In this document: in pieces, positions 50,263 through 59,618 of the stretch | Layout: each line of letters starts with the position of its first letter | Numbering within the stretch: the stretch's first letter is position 1 | Assembly: GCF_003336665.1 (NCBI RefSeq) | Contig: NZ_QPIJ01000001.1 | Coordinates: 62,001-126,000 of the forward strand | Source: Vreelandella rituensis | GTDB taxonomy: Bacteria > Pseudomonadota > Gammaproteobacteria > Pseudomonadales > Halomonadaceae | DNA: 64,000 nucleotides | Direction of reading: 5' to 3' | Notes under the pieces: generated by a model | What the model was told of the DNA's origin: nothing | Seen by the model: only the letters and a program-made list of their open reading frames with translations | Database searches by the model: none | Position numbers and translations under genes: made by a program

Positions 50263-51240
50263 ATGGCCACTGAGCGCGAAGTTCTTGACGACCTTTATGG
50301 CCATGCCATGGTTGTCATTGCGGCCCTTGACGGCTCGGTGGATCGGCCAGGTATTCTTCAGAAGCTTGAGGGTACCAGCGCCCAACCGGGCATGATTCAA
50401 CGGGTGTACGGTACAACACAGCGCCTTGAACAGGCGCTGCTCGGCATGGAAGCTCTGCTCGACCTGGTTAGGCCAGGTGGGGAGCAGGATGCCTATCTCG
50501 CGCAGATCAAGGATCGCTTCGGTGAGATGCTGGCCTCTCAGGGCGAGCATGCCCTTCGGCCAATCATCGATTCTGTCCAGGCTTCTGTTCAGGAGGTGCT
50601 GAATGCAATCAAGCGTTCCAAGGATGAAGCCCAGGACATCCTGGTTCGCCTAAACGATTTTGATGATGCGCTTGATGACCAGTTTCATCAGGTAAAGGCT
50701 AATGCGGAAGCCACCAACGAAAGCCTTCATGAAATCATGGATTCGCTTTCTTCTCTCAGGAATGTGGATCTGACTCAAGTTCAGATGGACTTGCAGAGTT
50801 GCCTTGAAGAAGTGACCAAGGATGTTATCCAGGAGCATCGTGCATCGGATCAAAAAGCGCTTGATGAGATGCTCGCAAAGAGCCGCAAGGCTTTTCTGGA
50901 AAGCGTTCAAAGCGAGATGGATGGTCAAAACGTCTTGATGCAGGATCGGTTACGCAAGAGCAATGCCGATTTAGCCAAAGCCGTTGAAGGCACCACCTAT
51001 ACCGATGCGCTTAAAAAGCTCCAGTCGCAGGTCACTGACCTGACCGAAGCTAAAACAACCGCTTTATCCGAGCGTGACGCCCTGCAGCGCAAACTGGATA
51101 AGCAGAGCAGGGGTAAAAGTATCGACGCCGATACGCGTGTGTTGTCGCCAGCCTTTATCATCTCAGTCGCAGTCGGGGCATCTGTGCTCTCGGCGGCAGC
51201 CTCGGTGACAGGGGTTGCTTGGTTATTTGGTGCTATCTGA
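50263..51240 (+). CDS. Coiled-coil protein with C-terminal membrane anchor
   Basis: 325 residues beginning directly after the ParA stop (TAAATG). Long helical and coiled-coil segments (about 80-270) and one C-terminal membrane helix (FIISVAVGASVLSAAASVTGVAWLFG). Topology suggests a rod projecting into the cytoplasm that could tether the ATPase or relaxosome to the membrane. In position it corresponds to stbC of R388, but there is no sequence evidence for homology. Confidence 0.75.
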   Translation: MATEREVLDDLYGHAMVVIAALDGSVDRPGILQKLEGTSAQPGMIQRVYGTTQRLEQALLGMEALLDLVRPGGEQDAYLAQIKDRFGEMLASQGEHALRPIIDSVQASVQEVLNAIKRSKDEAQDILVRLNDFDDALDDQFHQVKANAEATNESLHEIMDSLSSLRNVDLTQVQMDLQSCLEEVTKDVIQEHRASDQKALDEMLAKSRKAFLESVQSEMDGQNVLMQDRLRKSNADLAKAVEGTTYTDALKKLQSQVTDLTEAKTTALSERDALQRKLDKQSRGKSIDADTRVLSPAFIISVAVGASVLSAAASVTGVAWLFGAI

Positions 51241-51305
51241 ACGCCGGAAGTCACCTCTTGACCCCTATGTAGTTGGGTAGGATCGCTTAAACGAGGTGAA
51301 CAGGC

Positions 51306-53417
51306 ATGAGGCTCGATAAAGACCAGGAAGTAGTCGCACAACATAATCACGGCGCCATGCTGGTTCTGGCTGGGGCCGGATCGGGGAAGACTGCAAGCAT
51401 TACTGGGCGGGCCGCCAACTTGATTAAACGGGGCATACGCCCCGATTCTCTCTTGCTCACCACCTTTTCCAAGAAAGCAGCTTCCGAGATGAAGACCCGG
51501 CTTGGCGCTCTGGTCGGCGACGAAATGGCGGCCCAGGCCACTATCTGCACCTTTCACTCGCTGGGCGACAAGATCATTAAGGAATGGCCAACCGAGTGTG
51601 AGCGAGAAATGGGAATGTCGATTCTGGATGAATCCGACCAGCGAGGGCTTTTCCGGCGACTGCTCAAAGAAGTGGTCAAAGTCGATAATCTTAAAGATCT
51701 TGATTATCGGAAGTGGCTGAGCGCCTATGACCGACTGGCTCAGGATGGTGCCCGGGCAGTTGAATCACAGCATGCCAACCGCTTCTGCGAGATTATGCAG
51801 ACGCACGCCGGTATCGAGCGCCAGGACCAGCTGAATTGGCTTTGGCGTGTGTTTGGAGCCTTCGAGAAATTCAAGCGCGAGCAGAATGTTGTCGATTTCA
51901 ATGACCTTCTTACGCTTCCACGAATGGCGCTCGAACGTCACGAGATGCTAAGGGATGCGCTCGCCTTTCGCTATCCTTACGTAACAGTGGACGAGGCTCA
52001 GGACACCTGCATTGCTCAATATGACGTGATTCGGCTGTTCGCCAAGAGCCACGGGAATATCGTGGTGGTAGGCGACGATGACCAATCGATTTATGGATGG
52101 CGTGGGGCGAGCGTTGACAACATGAAGCGCTTTATTCGCGACTTCAATCCTCAGGTCGCTCGCCTTGAGCGCAACTACCGAAGCACCCGACCCATAGTCG
52201 CTGCCGCAGCGCAGATGATTGCCAACAACACCGGCCGATTGCTGAAAAATCCCTATTCAGAGTGTGACGAAGGCGCAGCGCCTGTTTTTCACTCAAACAA
52301 GAATGATCACGATATGGCCCACTCGATCGTGGCCGATATCAAAGTGGCCAGGGCTCAAGGTGTGCCCTGGAATGAGCAAGCCATTCTTTACCGAAAGAAT
52401 CGCATCGGAGAAATTCTGGAGCCGTTGTTGCTTGAGCACAACGTTCCCTACGAAGTTTATGGTGGTAAGAAGCTTACAGACCGCAAGGAAGTGAAGCTGG
52501 CAATGGCGCTTGCGCGACTGGTGATTAACCCCAGGGATCAGATGGCGTTTCATAAGCTAGCGGATGGAATAAAGGGGTTAGGTGAGCGTGGCGTGGAATC
52601 CCTCTGTAGTGATGCCGAGCAGTTTTCCGGCGGCGATCTCTTCGCTAATACCGAGGTGATTCGTAACGCCAAGGCCCGAGAGAGCGTGGAGCACCTTGGT
52701 TCTCTGGTGGGAATCCTGCGCAGACGTTCGCCAGAGGAGCTTATTCCCACGCTGGTCAACGAGATTGGGATATCAACGTATTTCCCTAAAGAGACCGAGA
52801 AGCAGCTTGAGCAGCGTATGGACCGCCTTGGTCGCTTTGCCGATTGGATCAGTCTGCTGGTAGAGAAGCAGCGCAAGATGCAAAGCGACCTGGATCCTTG
52901 GCACATGATTCTGCAGGCCACGCTCGAAGAGCCCGAGACGGATTTAAGCGACAACGACAAGGTGATTCTTTCAACCGTCCATCGTGCTAAGGGGCTTGAG
53001 TGGGAGCGTGTTTATATAGCGGGAGCTTCTGATGGCCTCATGCCGATGGCCAACAAGTCGGGTGAAGTGAGCGACGAGCAGGAAGAGCGCCGCCTTGCCT
53101 ACGTCGGGAGCACAAGAGCCGCAAAGGTATGCACGCTCTATCATTGCGCCATGCTCAACCTTGGGTACGACACTCTGCTGATGAATCCCAGTCCTTACCT
53201 TGCCGAAATGGGTGCCACCCCAGGGCGCAGCCTTCAAGACCCCTTGCCGTTAATCCCAAAATTGAAGAGAGAGGGAGGTGTCGATGTTGGCAATCTGGTT
53301 GCCCAGCAAATAGCGCAAAGCGCTGAGCAGCGAGAGAGTGCGCCTGAACCAATAACGCAAGAACAGCCGGAACGCACTCGCTACAGCTGGGAATCACAGG
53401 AAATTCCCGGTTGGTAA
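51306..53417 (+). CDS. UvrD/Rep-family SF1 helicase
   Basis: 703 residues with AGGTGAACAGGC before the ATG. Complete SF1A motifs: Walker A LAGAGSGKTASI near 22, motif Ia TTFSKKAASEMK, motif II VDEAQD near 228, motif III VVGDDDQSIYGWRGA, motif IV YRSTRPI, motif V TVHRAKGLEWERVYI near 558, motif VI RLAYVGSTRAA. 3'-5' DNA unwinding in repair, replication restart or transfer is expected. No nuclease domain is attached. It has its own start after a 65-bp gap. Confidence 0.92.
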   Translation: MRLDKDQEVVAQHNHGAMLVLAGAGSGKTASITGRAANLIKRGIRPDSLLLTTFSKKAASEMKTRLGALVGDEMAAQATICTFHSLGDKIIKEWPTECEREMGMSILDESDQRGLFRRLLKEVVKVDNLKDLDYRKWLSAYDRLAQDGARAVESQHANRFCEIMQTHAGIERQDQLNWLWRVFGAFEKFKREQNVVDFNDLLTLPRMALERHEMLRDALAFRYPYVTVDEAQDTCIAQYDVIRLFAKSHGNIVVVGDDDQSIYGWRGASVDNMKRFIRDFNPQVARLERNYRSTRPIVAAAAQMIANNTGRLLKNPYSECDEGAAPVFHSNKNDHDMAHSIVADIKVARAQGVPWNEQAILYRKNRIGEILEPLLLEHNVPYEVYGGKKLTDRKEVKLAMALARLVINPRDQMAFHKLADGIKGLGERGVESLCSDAEQFSGGDLFANTEVIRNAKARESVEHLGSLVGILRRRSPEELIPTLVNEIGISTYFPKETEKQLEQRMDRLGRFADWISLLVEKQRKMQSDLDPWHMILQATLEEPETDLSDNDKVILSTVHRAKGLEWERVYIAGASDGLMPMANKSGEVSDEQEERRLAYVGSTRAAKVCTLYHCAMLNLGYDTLLMNPSPYLAEMGATPGRSLQDPLPLIPKLKREGGVDVGNLVAQQIAQSAEQRESAPEPITQEQPERTRYSWESQEIPGW

Positions 53418-53479
53418 CACCCAGCCTGGCTATTTGGCCCCTATATGGATAACAGGCACGATTTCACAGGAGAGACAGG

Positions 53480-56400
53480 ATGGCCGATACAACTATGCCC
53501 TGGGTGGATCTATCCGCATACCAGCTGCAGCTAGCCCTGGCATCGCTCGACGGTATGCCGCAGTACGTCGTTATTGGAACACCGGAGGCGCTTGCACAAA
53601 GTAAGGCGGCCCTTGATACCCTCGGCTTCAAGCCTCGTGGTCAGCATGTATACCTTGAGAGTCTCCATGACCTGCCGGCTTTCGCGGCATGGGAAGGTGT
53701 GTTGCCAAAAGCTGTCATCGACTACGCCAAATCCCCCCGCGACATAGCTAAGGATAAGGCCTCTGCCCTGTTTATGGTGAAGCTAAAGTGGGTGGATCCC
53801 AAAGGGTTTGCGGTGCCGGCTGTGCCTCAGGCGTCAGAACCAGAACCGGAGCCGGAGCCTGAGCCTGAGCAGGCGCAAGAAACGGCGCCCAAGAACACGT
53901 TGCGCTGGCTTGATTTATCGTCCTACGGGCTTTCCATTAGCTACCGCTCAGTGGGTGATACAGGTGAGCTTGGGCAAGGTGACATGGCGATTGCCGTGGT
54001 AGGCAGCAAGTCCTCGGAGCAAGCCTATGCGCGGATCTTTGAAGAGCTGGGTGCAACTGTCGATCTCGACCGGGAATCAGGGACCCATGCTCGTATCATT
54101 TTCAATGAGGGTTTTTCCCCGGAAACACTCGAGGCTATTCAGCAGGCGATGCCTCTGGCTGAAAGCAAGGAAATGCCCCGGGCAGAGGTGGTGGTTGGGA
54201 CGGCAGATAATCCGTTCGCCGCCTGGGAGTCTCTCGATCAGATCGATTGGGCCGACTATCGCAACCAACTGGCTAGGGAGGTAGTGACCCGCAGTGCCAG
54301 TGATACCCCCCAGCCATTCACGGAAGACCAGCTGCGTGATCAGCTTGCCAAAAGTGCTGCGCTTCCCCCGGAGCTGGTTACGCGTGAGGCCGGCATTTCC
54401 GGGCGGCTGTTGCAGGAATCCATCGAAGCGGCATGCAGCCAGGGGCTCCGCGTCGTAGCCAAGCGATTCGATAACATAGCGCCCCTTATAAACCGTGCCG
54501 CCAATATCGATGCTCTGATGCCTCGCGATACGGTTAAGTCGTCCACCAGCCTTTTATTGCAACAGTACAGCACCCCACTCGCAATCAGTGTGGTCATGCA
54601 AGATATCCTCGGCATTGATGAAAGTTCGACAGTGTGGGAGCCGACAGCCGGTAACGGAAGTTTGGTATCACTGGCAAGCCCCGATCTGGTCGGGGGCTTT
54701 GAGCTCGATAGTGATCGCCTTTCCCGATTGCATGAGCAGGGCTTCACCAATATTCGGCATGCCGATGCTACGCGTAACGATGTGCCCGATGGTAAATACG
54801 ATAAGTTCGTGGCCAACCCACCTTTCGGTGCTTTCTCCGATGGCAAAGGGGGGCGGATGATCGAGTCGTTCGTGCCTTTTGAGCCAGGCGGCAATGAGTA
54901 CCCAGCAATGAAGCTTTCGCAGCAGGACCAATATATCGCGTTGCGGAATTTAAAGGCGATGCACCCCAAAGGAACCGGTGCGATTATCCTGGGCGCGGAT
55001 CACCCAATGAATTATAAGGCGGGGGAGATTTCCGAGAAAACCCGCAACTTCCTTCGCATGCTGAACGACACACACGACGTCATCGGCACGCATTATGTCG
55101 ACGGGGGGCTCTACAAGTCTCATGGTGCAGGGTGGCCGCTTATTTTGATTGTGACTGGCGGACGTCGTGAAGCCGCAATCGAGGCCACGGTTCCAGAGAA
55201 GCTGCCGGTCATCTCTACCCATGAGGACCTCATTACTTACCACGCCACAATGAAAGAAGAAGTGGATAAGTGGCAGCGTGATAACGACCCCATCAGGAAG
55301 CGCGAAAAGAACAACGACGGTAGCAATAGCCAGTCTCCAGACAGCACCGATTCGGATAAGGAAGAAAAGGACACTGAGAGTCCAGAAACCGACCTAGCCG
55401 CGACTGCAATACCGGAAGAAGAAGAGGAAGTGGAACAGGAATTCGAGACCGCTGATTTGTCGGACGTCGACTGGGATCAGCTAGAGGCCATGGAAGACGA
55501 GGCTTTGGATAATGAACACATGAAGGCTCAGCATGCGGTGGAGGATGCCGAGGTTCCGTATCTTCCCCGTTCACGCATGCCTTCGCTTAACAAGATGATT
55601 CCCGCAAACCTTGCGGTTGCCGTATCCCAGGCGCTGGACAATGTGCAACTGCAACACGGTGAAATTGATTCATTCGTTGCCGATGAGTTGGGCTGGACGC
55701 TGGAAGAGCTGGAGGAGCGGTTGGCCGCCGAGCAGGTAGATGCGATGGCTCTATCAATCTACCAGGCAAAAATGGGAAAGGGCTTCATCCTTGGTGACAA
55801 TACGGGTATCGGGAAGGGCCGGGTAGTAGCCGCAATGATGGTGTGGGGGATCAAGAATGGACATAAGCCAGTATTCGTCACCGCCAAGGCGGGGCTATTT
55901 GTGGATATCATGCGTGATCTTCGTGATATCGGGTCCGACCATTTGCTAAAGCCATTAGTGATGAATGACATTCCTGTCGTTAAGGACGCGGACGGCACGG
56001 TCATCATTAAGAATACGCCAGCCAAAGACCTTAAACCGCTTTTGAAAGAGCGCACGATTGGCAAAGACCATAATAGTGTCTTCATGACTTATTCTCAGAT
56101 AAACCTTGAGATGGGAAAGTGTGAAAAGGCACAGTGGCTAACAGCGATCGCAGAAGACAATGTGTTGTTATTCGATGAGGCGCACCTTGCGTCTGGCGCA
56201 AGCAGTAATACCGGCCAGAACGTCAAAGAGGCCATTCGTGCCGCTAAGTACACGATGTATGCCAGTGGTACGCCTATCAAGCGCGTAGTGGTTGGGGATG
56301 ACAGCCTTGGCGCCTACATCGCCACCAGCATGTTCGATGGCTCCGATCACGAAACGTTGGTCGCTACCATTGCTGCAGGTGGTGATTCTTACCGGGAATT

Positions 56401-59400
56401 CCTGGCCAACGAGCTTGCTCGCTCAGGACAGATGATTGTTCGCAGTCATCCAGAGGCACCCTCACCAGAGCCGGTACTTTTAAGTGGCGAGTATGACGGT
56501 CTCGATGTCCGTGAAATATCCGATCGACTGGCAACGGTGCTAGATGCCATGACGGGTCTTTCTGAGGGTGCGGAAGCCATCGTTAACGAAGAAAACGATG
56601 AAATAAAGGCCGTGCTCGAGGCGATGCATGAGAGTGAGCGACCCAAATTCCAGCACTGGAAATCAAGTACCGTCAACTTTGGATCGATACGACACAATAT
56701 TGTTCGTCAAGCCGTGCTTGCAATGAAGGCTGAAGGGGCTGCCCAGGCGGCCATCCAGGACATACGTAGTGGCAAGCGCGTAGTGGCTGGCTTTGACAAC
56801 ACTATGGAGTCGTTTCTCGAGTTCGCCATCGACAGCGTTCGCAAGGAAATCGCTGCAAATGATGCGGCAGGGGCGGATCATGGCGATGGTGAGCAGGCGG
56901 ACAATACCGTCGATATAACGCCAGAAAAGCTAAAAGCAGTACCTGCCAATATCGGTTACCGGGATGCCATTCGTCGTTTGATGGATCGCTTGATCGTTAT
57001 CGAGTCGACTGATCGCTATGGCGAAACAACGATGAATCCAGCATTCGACGTGAAAGAGAAGCGCGTAAGCTGGGAGGATGGCTCACTCATGGAGCGATTG
57101 GCCATGGGCAAGCCCTTAGAAGGTGATCATCTTGCCCATCTGTATTTTGAGACCGAAGAGCATATCTACAAACTGCCTGAAGGGCTCCCCGCGTCTCCGA
57201 TCGATTACATCCGAAATCGGATTGAGCAGGCGGGGATCAAGACCGTCGAAGTGACGGGTCGCTCCTTGCGCATTGATTATTCCGATGAGGAAAGTCCGGT
57301 GTTTGCCCGCCGAGATTCCAAGGATCGTGATAGAAAATTGGCAGAGGAAAGGTTCAATAACGGCGATGCTCAGTACCTGATATTGAATGCCAGTGGTGGG
57401 ACTGGTTCCAGCTACCATGCCCACAAGGATTTTAAGAATACAGAGGACCGTGTGTTCCATGCTGTCCAGCAGTTGCAAAATCCAGCTGATCTTATCCAGA
57501 TGATGGGTCGAATTCACCGCTCTGGTGCTGTCGAGGGGTACACCCCCTCCTTCAAGATATTCGGGCTACCGCTGATTGCCGAGCTCGCAGCCATGTCGGC
57601 GGTCATTAATAAGGAGCGCCAACTAAGAGCCAGTAGTCGTGGGGATCGCGAAGGCAAGATGGTGATGTTCGGCGAGCCGATGTCGAATCGTGTAGGCGAT
57701 CAGGTCACCCTGGAAGTGCTTCGGGATTATCCAGACTCCAAAAAATTGTGCAAAAGGCTGGGCATCGATCTGGAGAAAGAGAGAAAGCAATTTTCCTCAG
57801 TGTCATTCGAGCAAGGCATAGGTAGTGATACGAAGCTCTATCACAAGACGGCTTCCCGTTTTTGTATGCTGCATCTTGCTCAGGCCGAACCGCTTAATGA
57901 AGCTTTGCAGGAGGCATATTTGCAACGCATTGAGCAGTTGGATCGGACGGGGAGCAACCCCCTGAAGACCAAGATACTCGACCTGCGCGCTCAGATGATG
58001 GCAGAGGAATATGAAGTAGTACCCAAATTTGGACCAAGCTCATTTCAGGATCCAGTGATCGCTCGAAAGATACGCTTCAAGCAAGAGGTCAACCCGATAT
58101 CATTCAGCGCCGTTGAAAGCATGCTCGATAGCTCACGGCAACGCTTAAAGAAGGTTGGCGCCAGCGAAATGCCGATGCAGGAAAAGTGGGAGGAGATCAA
58201 CACCAAACAGCTCAGGGAGGCGGGGCGTCAGGCCAAGAGTCGCTGCAAGGAGTTTTTCGAGAGCCTCGGCAGTGATGAAATGGAAGCGGCCGACAAGTTT
58301 ATTCATACCGCAATAACGACCCCGGGCAAGCTTCGAGTCAAGGATGAGGATCGGGACATAATAACCAACATGGCTCGGCGCCACACCCTGATGAAGCATT
58401 TCCGGGACAAAATCGGGCTTGGAATTAAGGTGTCGCGGGTTCCCCCAGAGGCCCTTGGCGGCGAAGAAATTGAAGGGGTGCCGCAAGCGGAGTTTGTGAT
58501 TACCTCAGTACGTCCGCCTAAGCCCACGGATAACCCAGCAGCTCCGAGTTCCTGGGGCGTCACACTGACCTCGCCGGAGGGTAAGGTAGGTGCATGGCGA
58601 GTGTCACTTAGCCAGTTGATGACGGTGGTTCATGAAAACCCGAGCATTATGTTCGGCAATGACCCTCTCACACCAGAAGCGCTGAAGGCGCTTTTCAATG
58701 ATGATCGAGAAGCCTACGTGGTGGACCGAGAGAAGGTCGTGCTGACGCGCAATCTCATTTCTGCCGTGGCGGCGGCAAAACAGGCTCAAGAAATGAATCC
58801 GCACTTAGGCCGATTCACCCCTGCGGTGTATACGGATGAGGACGGTCATAAGACCCTTGCCGTCATGGCGCCAGACAACTTCAGCTTGGACAAGCTGGAC
58901 TTGCTGATGGACGTCGACTTCACCATCTCCAAGCCAGACGTGGCGATGGCTTACCTAAACCACGCCATTTCGGCAAATGAACAGGACGACAGCCAGAATG
59001 TGCAGCTTTATTCGAGCAATGCCTGGTACAGCGTCAGTGGTGCTCGGGCCAATGACAAGGTAGACACCCTTGGGGCGGGCATACATTTAAAGCGTGATAA
59101 GGACAGCCGTGAATGGGTGATGTCAATTTCAGCAAAAAAGAAGGATAACCGAGACTTTTTGAAAGACGGTGTGCTAATGGAGCTTTTCAAAAGCGACTTT
59201 GAGACCAGCACCGAATATCGGAAACAGAACATGATGACAGCCTCTCTACGAAGCAATGCGTTGTTGCCAGAGTTGATTCAGCGGTTGGTCACTCACCACC
59301 AACTGTCCTTTCATGGTTCACATAAACACAGTGACTGGCACCGAGATTATTTGCGCCAACGTGGAGAGAAGCTCCAGCAGGAGGAAGACGAACTAAAGGC

Positions 59401-59539
59401 TCAACTGGCTACAGCAACCAATGAAAGTGACCCGAACGTCCCAGGGAAGGAGGCCCGTGCTACGGATTTTGCAACGGAACTGGCAAGCGGTTTGATGTCA
59501 CGCGATCAGAAGAGGGTATCTAGCAACATGAGCCTTTAA
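53480..59539 (+). CDS. Giant methyltransferase-helicase, strawberry-notch/DarB-like
   Basis: 2019 residues. N-terminus: two related 100-residue modules (PWVDLSAYQLQLAL... and LRWLDLSSYGLSISY...) linked by an EP-repeat. Then an N6-adenine methyltransferase: motif I VWEPTAGNGSL near 384, NPPFGAF near 446. After an acidic linker (about 610-690) comes an SNO-type helicase: Walker A LGDNTGIGKGRV near 772, DEAH box LLFDEAHLA near 897, ASGTPIKR, and motif VI QMMGRIHRSG near 1338. About 600 further residues are unassigned. Phage P1 DarB has the same build and is packaged with DNA to resist type I restriction; conjugative plasmids carry similar giants near transfer genes. Role in protecting or remodelling transferred DNA is likely. 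Confidence 0.88.
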   Translation: MADTTMPWVDLSAYQLQLALASLDGMPQYVVIGTPEALAQSKAALDTLGFKPRGQHVYLESLHDLPAFAAWEGVLPKAVIDYAKSPRDIAKDKASALFMVKLKWVDPKGFAVPAVPQASEPEPEPEPEPEQAQETAPKNTLRWLDLSSYGLSISYRSVGDTGELGQGDMAIAVVGSKSSEQAYARIFEELGATVDLDRESGTHARIIFNEGFSPETLEAIQQAMPLAESKEMPRAEVVVGTADNPFAAWESLDQIDWADYRNQLAREVVTRSASDTPQPFTEDQLRDQLAKSAALPPELVTREAGISGRLLQESIEAACSQGLRVVAKRFDNIAPLINRAANIDALMPRDTVKSSTSLLLQQYSTPLAISVVMQDILGIDESSTVWEPTAGNGSLVSLASPDLVGGFELDSDRLSRLHEQGFTNIRHADATRNDVPDGKYDKFVANPPFGAFSDGKGGRMIESFVPFEPGGNEYPAMKLSQQDQYIALRNLKAMHPKGTGAIILGADHPMNYKAGEISEKTRNFLRMLNDTHDVIGTHYVDGGLYKSHGAGWPLILIVTGGRREAAIEATVPEKLPVISTHEDLITYHATMKEEVDKWQRDNDPIRKREKNNDGSNSQSPDSTDSDKEEKDTESPETDLAATAIPEEEEEVEQEFETADLSDVDWDQLEAMEDEALDNEHMKAQHAVEDAEVPYLPRSRMPSLNKMIPANLAVAVSQALDNVQLQHGEIDSFVADELGWTLEELEERLAAEQVDAMALSIYQAKMGKGFILGDNTGIGKGRVVAAMMVWGIKNGHKPVFVTAKAGLFVDIMRDLRDIGSDHLLKPLVMNDIPVVKDADGTVIIKNTPAKDLKPLLKERTIGKDHNSVFMTYSQINLEMGKCEKAQWLTAIAEDNVLLFDEAHLASGASSNTGQNVKEAIRAAKYTMYASGTPIKRVVVGDDSLGAYIATSMFDGSDHETLVATIAAGGDSYREFLANELARSGQMIVRSHPEAPSPEPVLLSGEYDGLDVREISDRLATVLDAMTGLSEGAEAIVNEENDEIKAVLEAMHESERPKFQHWKSSTVNFGSIRHNIVRQAVLAMKAEGAAQAAIQDIRSGKRVVAGFDNTMESFLEFAIDSVRKEIAANDAAGADHGDGEQADNTVDITPEKLKAVPANIGYRDAIRRLMDRLIVIESTDRYGETTMNPAFDVKEKRVSWEDGSLMERLAMGKPLEGDHLAHLYFETEEHIYKLPEGLPASPIDYIRNRIEQAGIKTVEVTGRSLRIDYSDEESPVFARRDSKDRDRKLAEERFNNGDAQYLILNASGGTGSSYHAHKDFKNTEDRVFHAVQQLQNPADLIQMMGRIHRSGAVEGYTPSFKIFGLPLIAELAAMSAVINKERQLRASSRGDREGKMVMFGEPMSNRVGDQVTLEVLRDYPDSKKLCKRLGIDLEKERKQFSSVSFEQGIGSDTKLYHKTASRFCMLHLAQAEPLNEALQEAYLQRIEQLDRTGSNPLKTKILDLRAQMMAEEYEVVPKFGPSSFQDPVIARKIRFKQEVNPISFSAVESMLDSSRQRLKKVGASEMPMQEKWEEINTKQLREAGRQAKSRCKEFFESLGSDEMEAADKFIHTAITTPGKLRVKDEDRDIITNMARRHTLMKHFRDKIGLGIKVSRVPPEALGGEEIEGVPQAEFVITSVRPPKPTDNPAAPSSWGVTLTSPEGKVGAWRVSLSQLMTVVHENPSIMFGNDPLTPEALKALFNDDREAYVVDREKVVLTRNLISAVAAAKQAQEMNPHLGRFTPAVYTDEDGHKTLAVMAPDNFSLDKLDLLMDVDFTISKPDVAMAYLNHAISANEQDDSQNVQLYSSNAWYSVSGARANDKVDTLGAGIHLKRDKDSREWVMSISAKKKDNRDFLKDGVLMELFKSDFETSTEYRKQNMMTASLRSNALLPELIQRLVTHHQLSFHGSHKHSDWHRDYLRQRGEKLQQEEDELKAQLATATNESDPNVPGKEARATDFATELASGLMSRDQKRVSSNMSL

Positions 59540-59569
59540 ACAAAAATACTGCATTGATGTGTATACTAG

Positions 59570-59598
59570 AAATGGTGATCCTATCGGGTCACCATTTT
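59570..59598 (+). terminator. Intrinsic terminator
   Basis: ATGGTGA / TCACCAT stem with a 10-base loop and a T-rich tail, 30 bases after the giant gene. Confidence 0.75.
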
Positions 59599-59618
59599 CT
59601 TAATTGGCGAGGTGCGTC

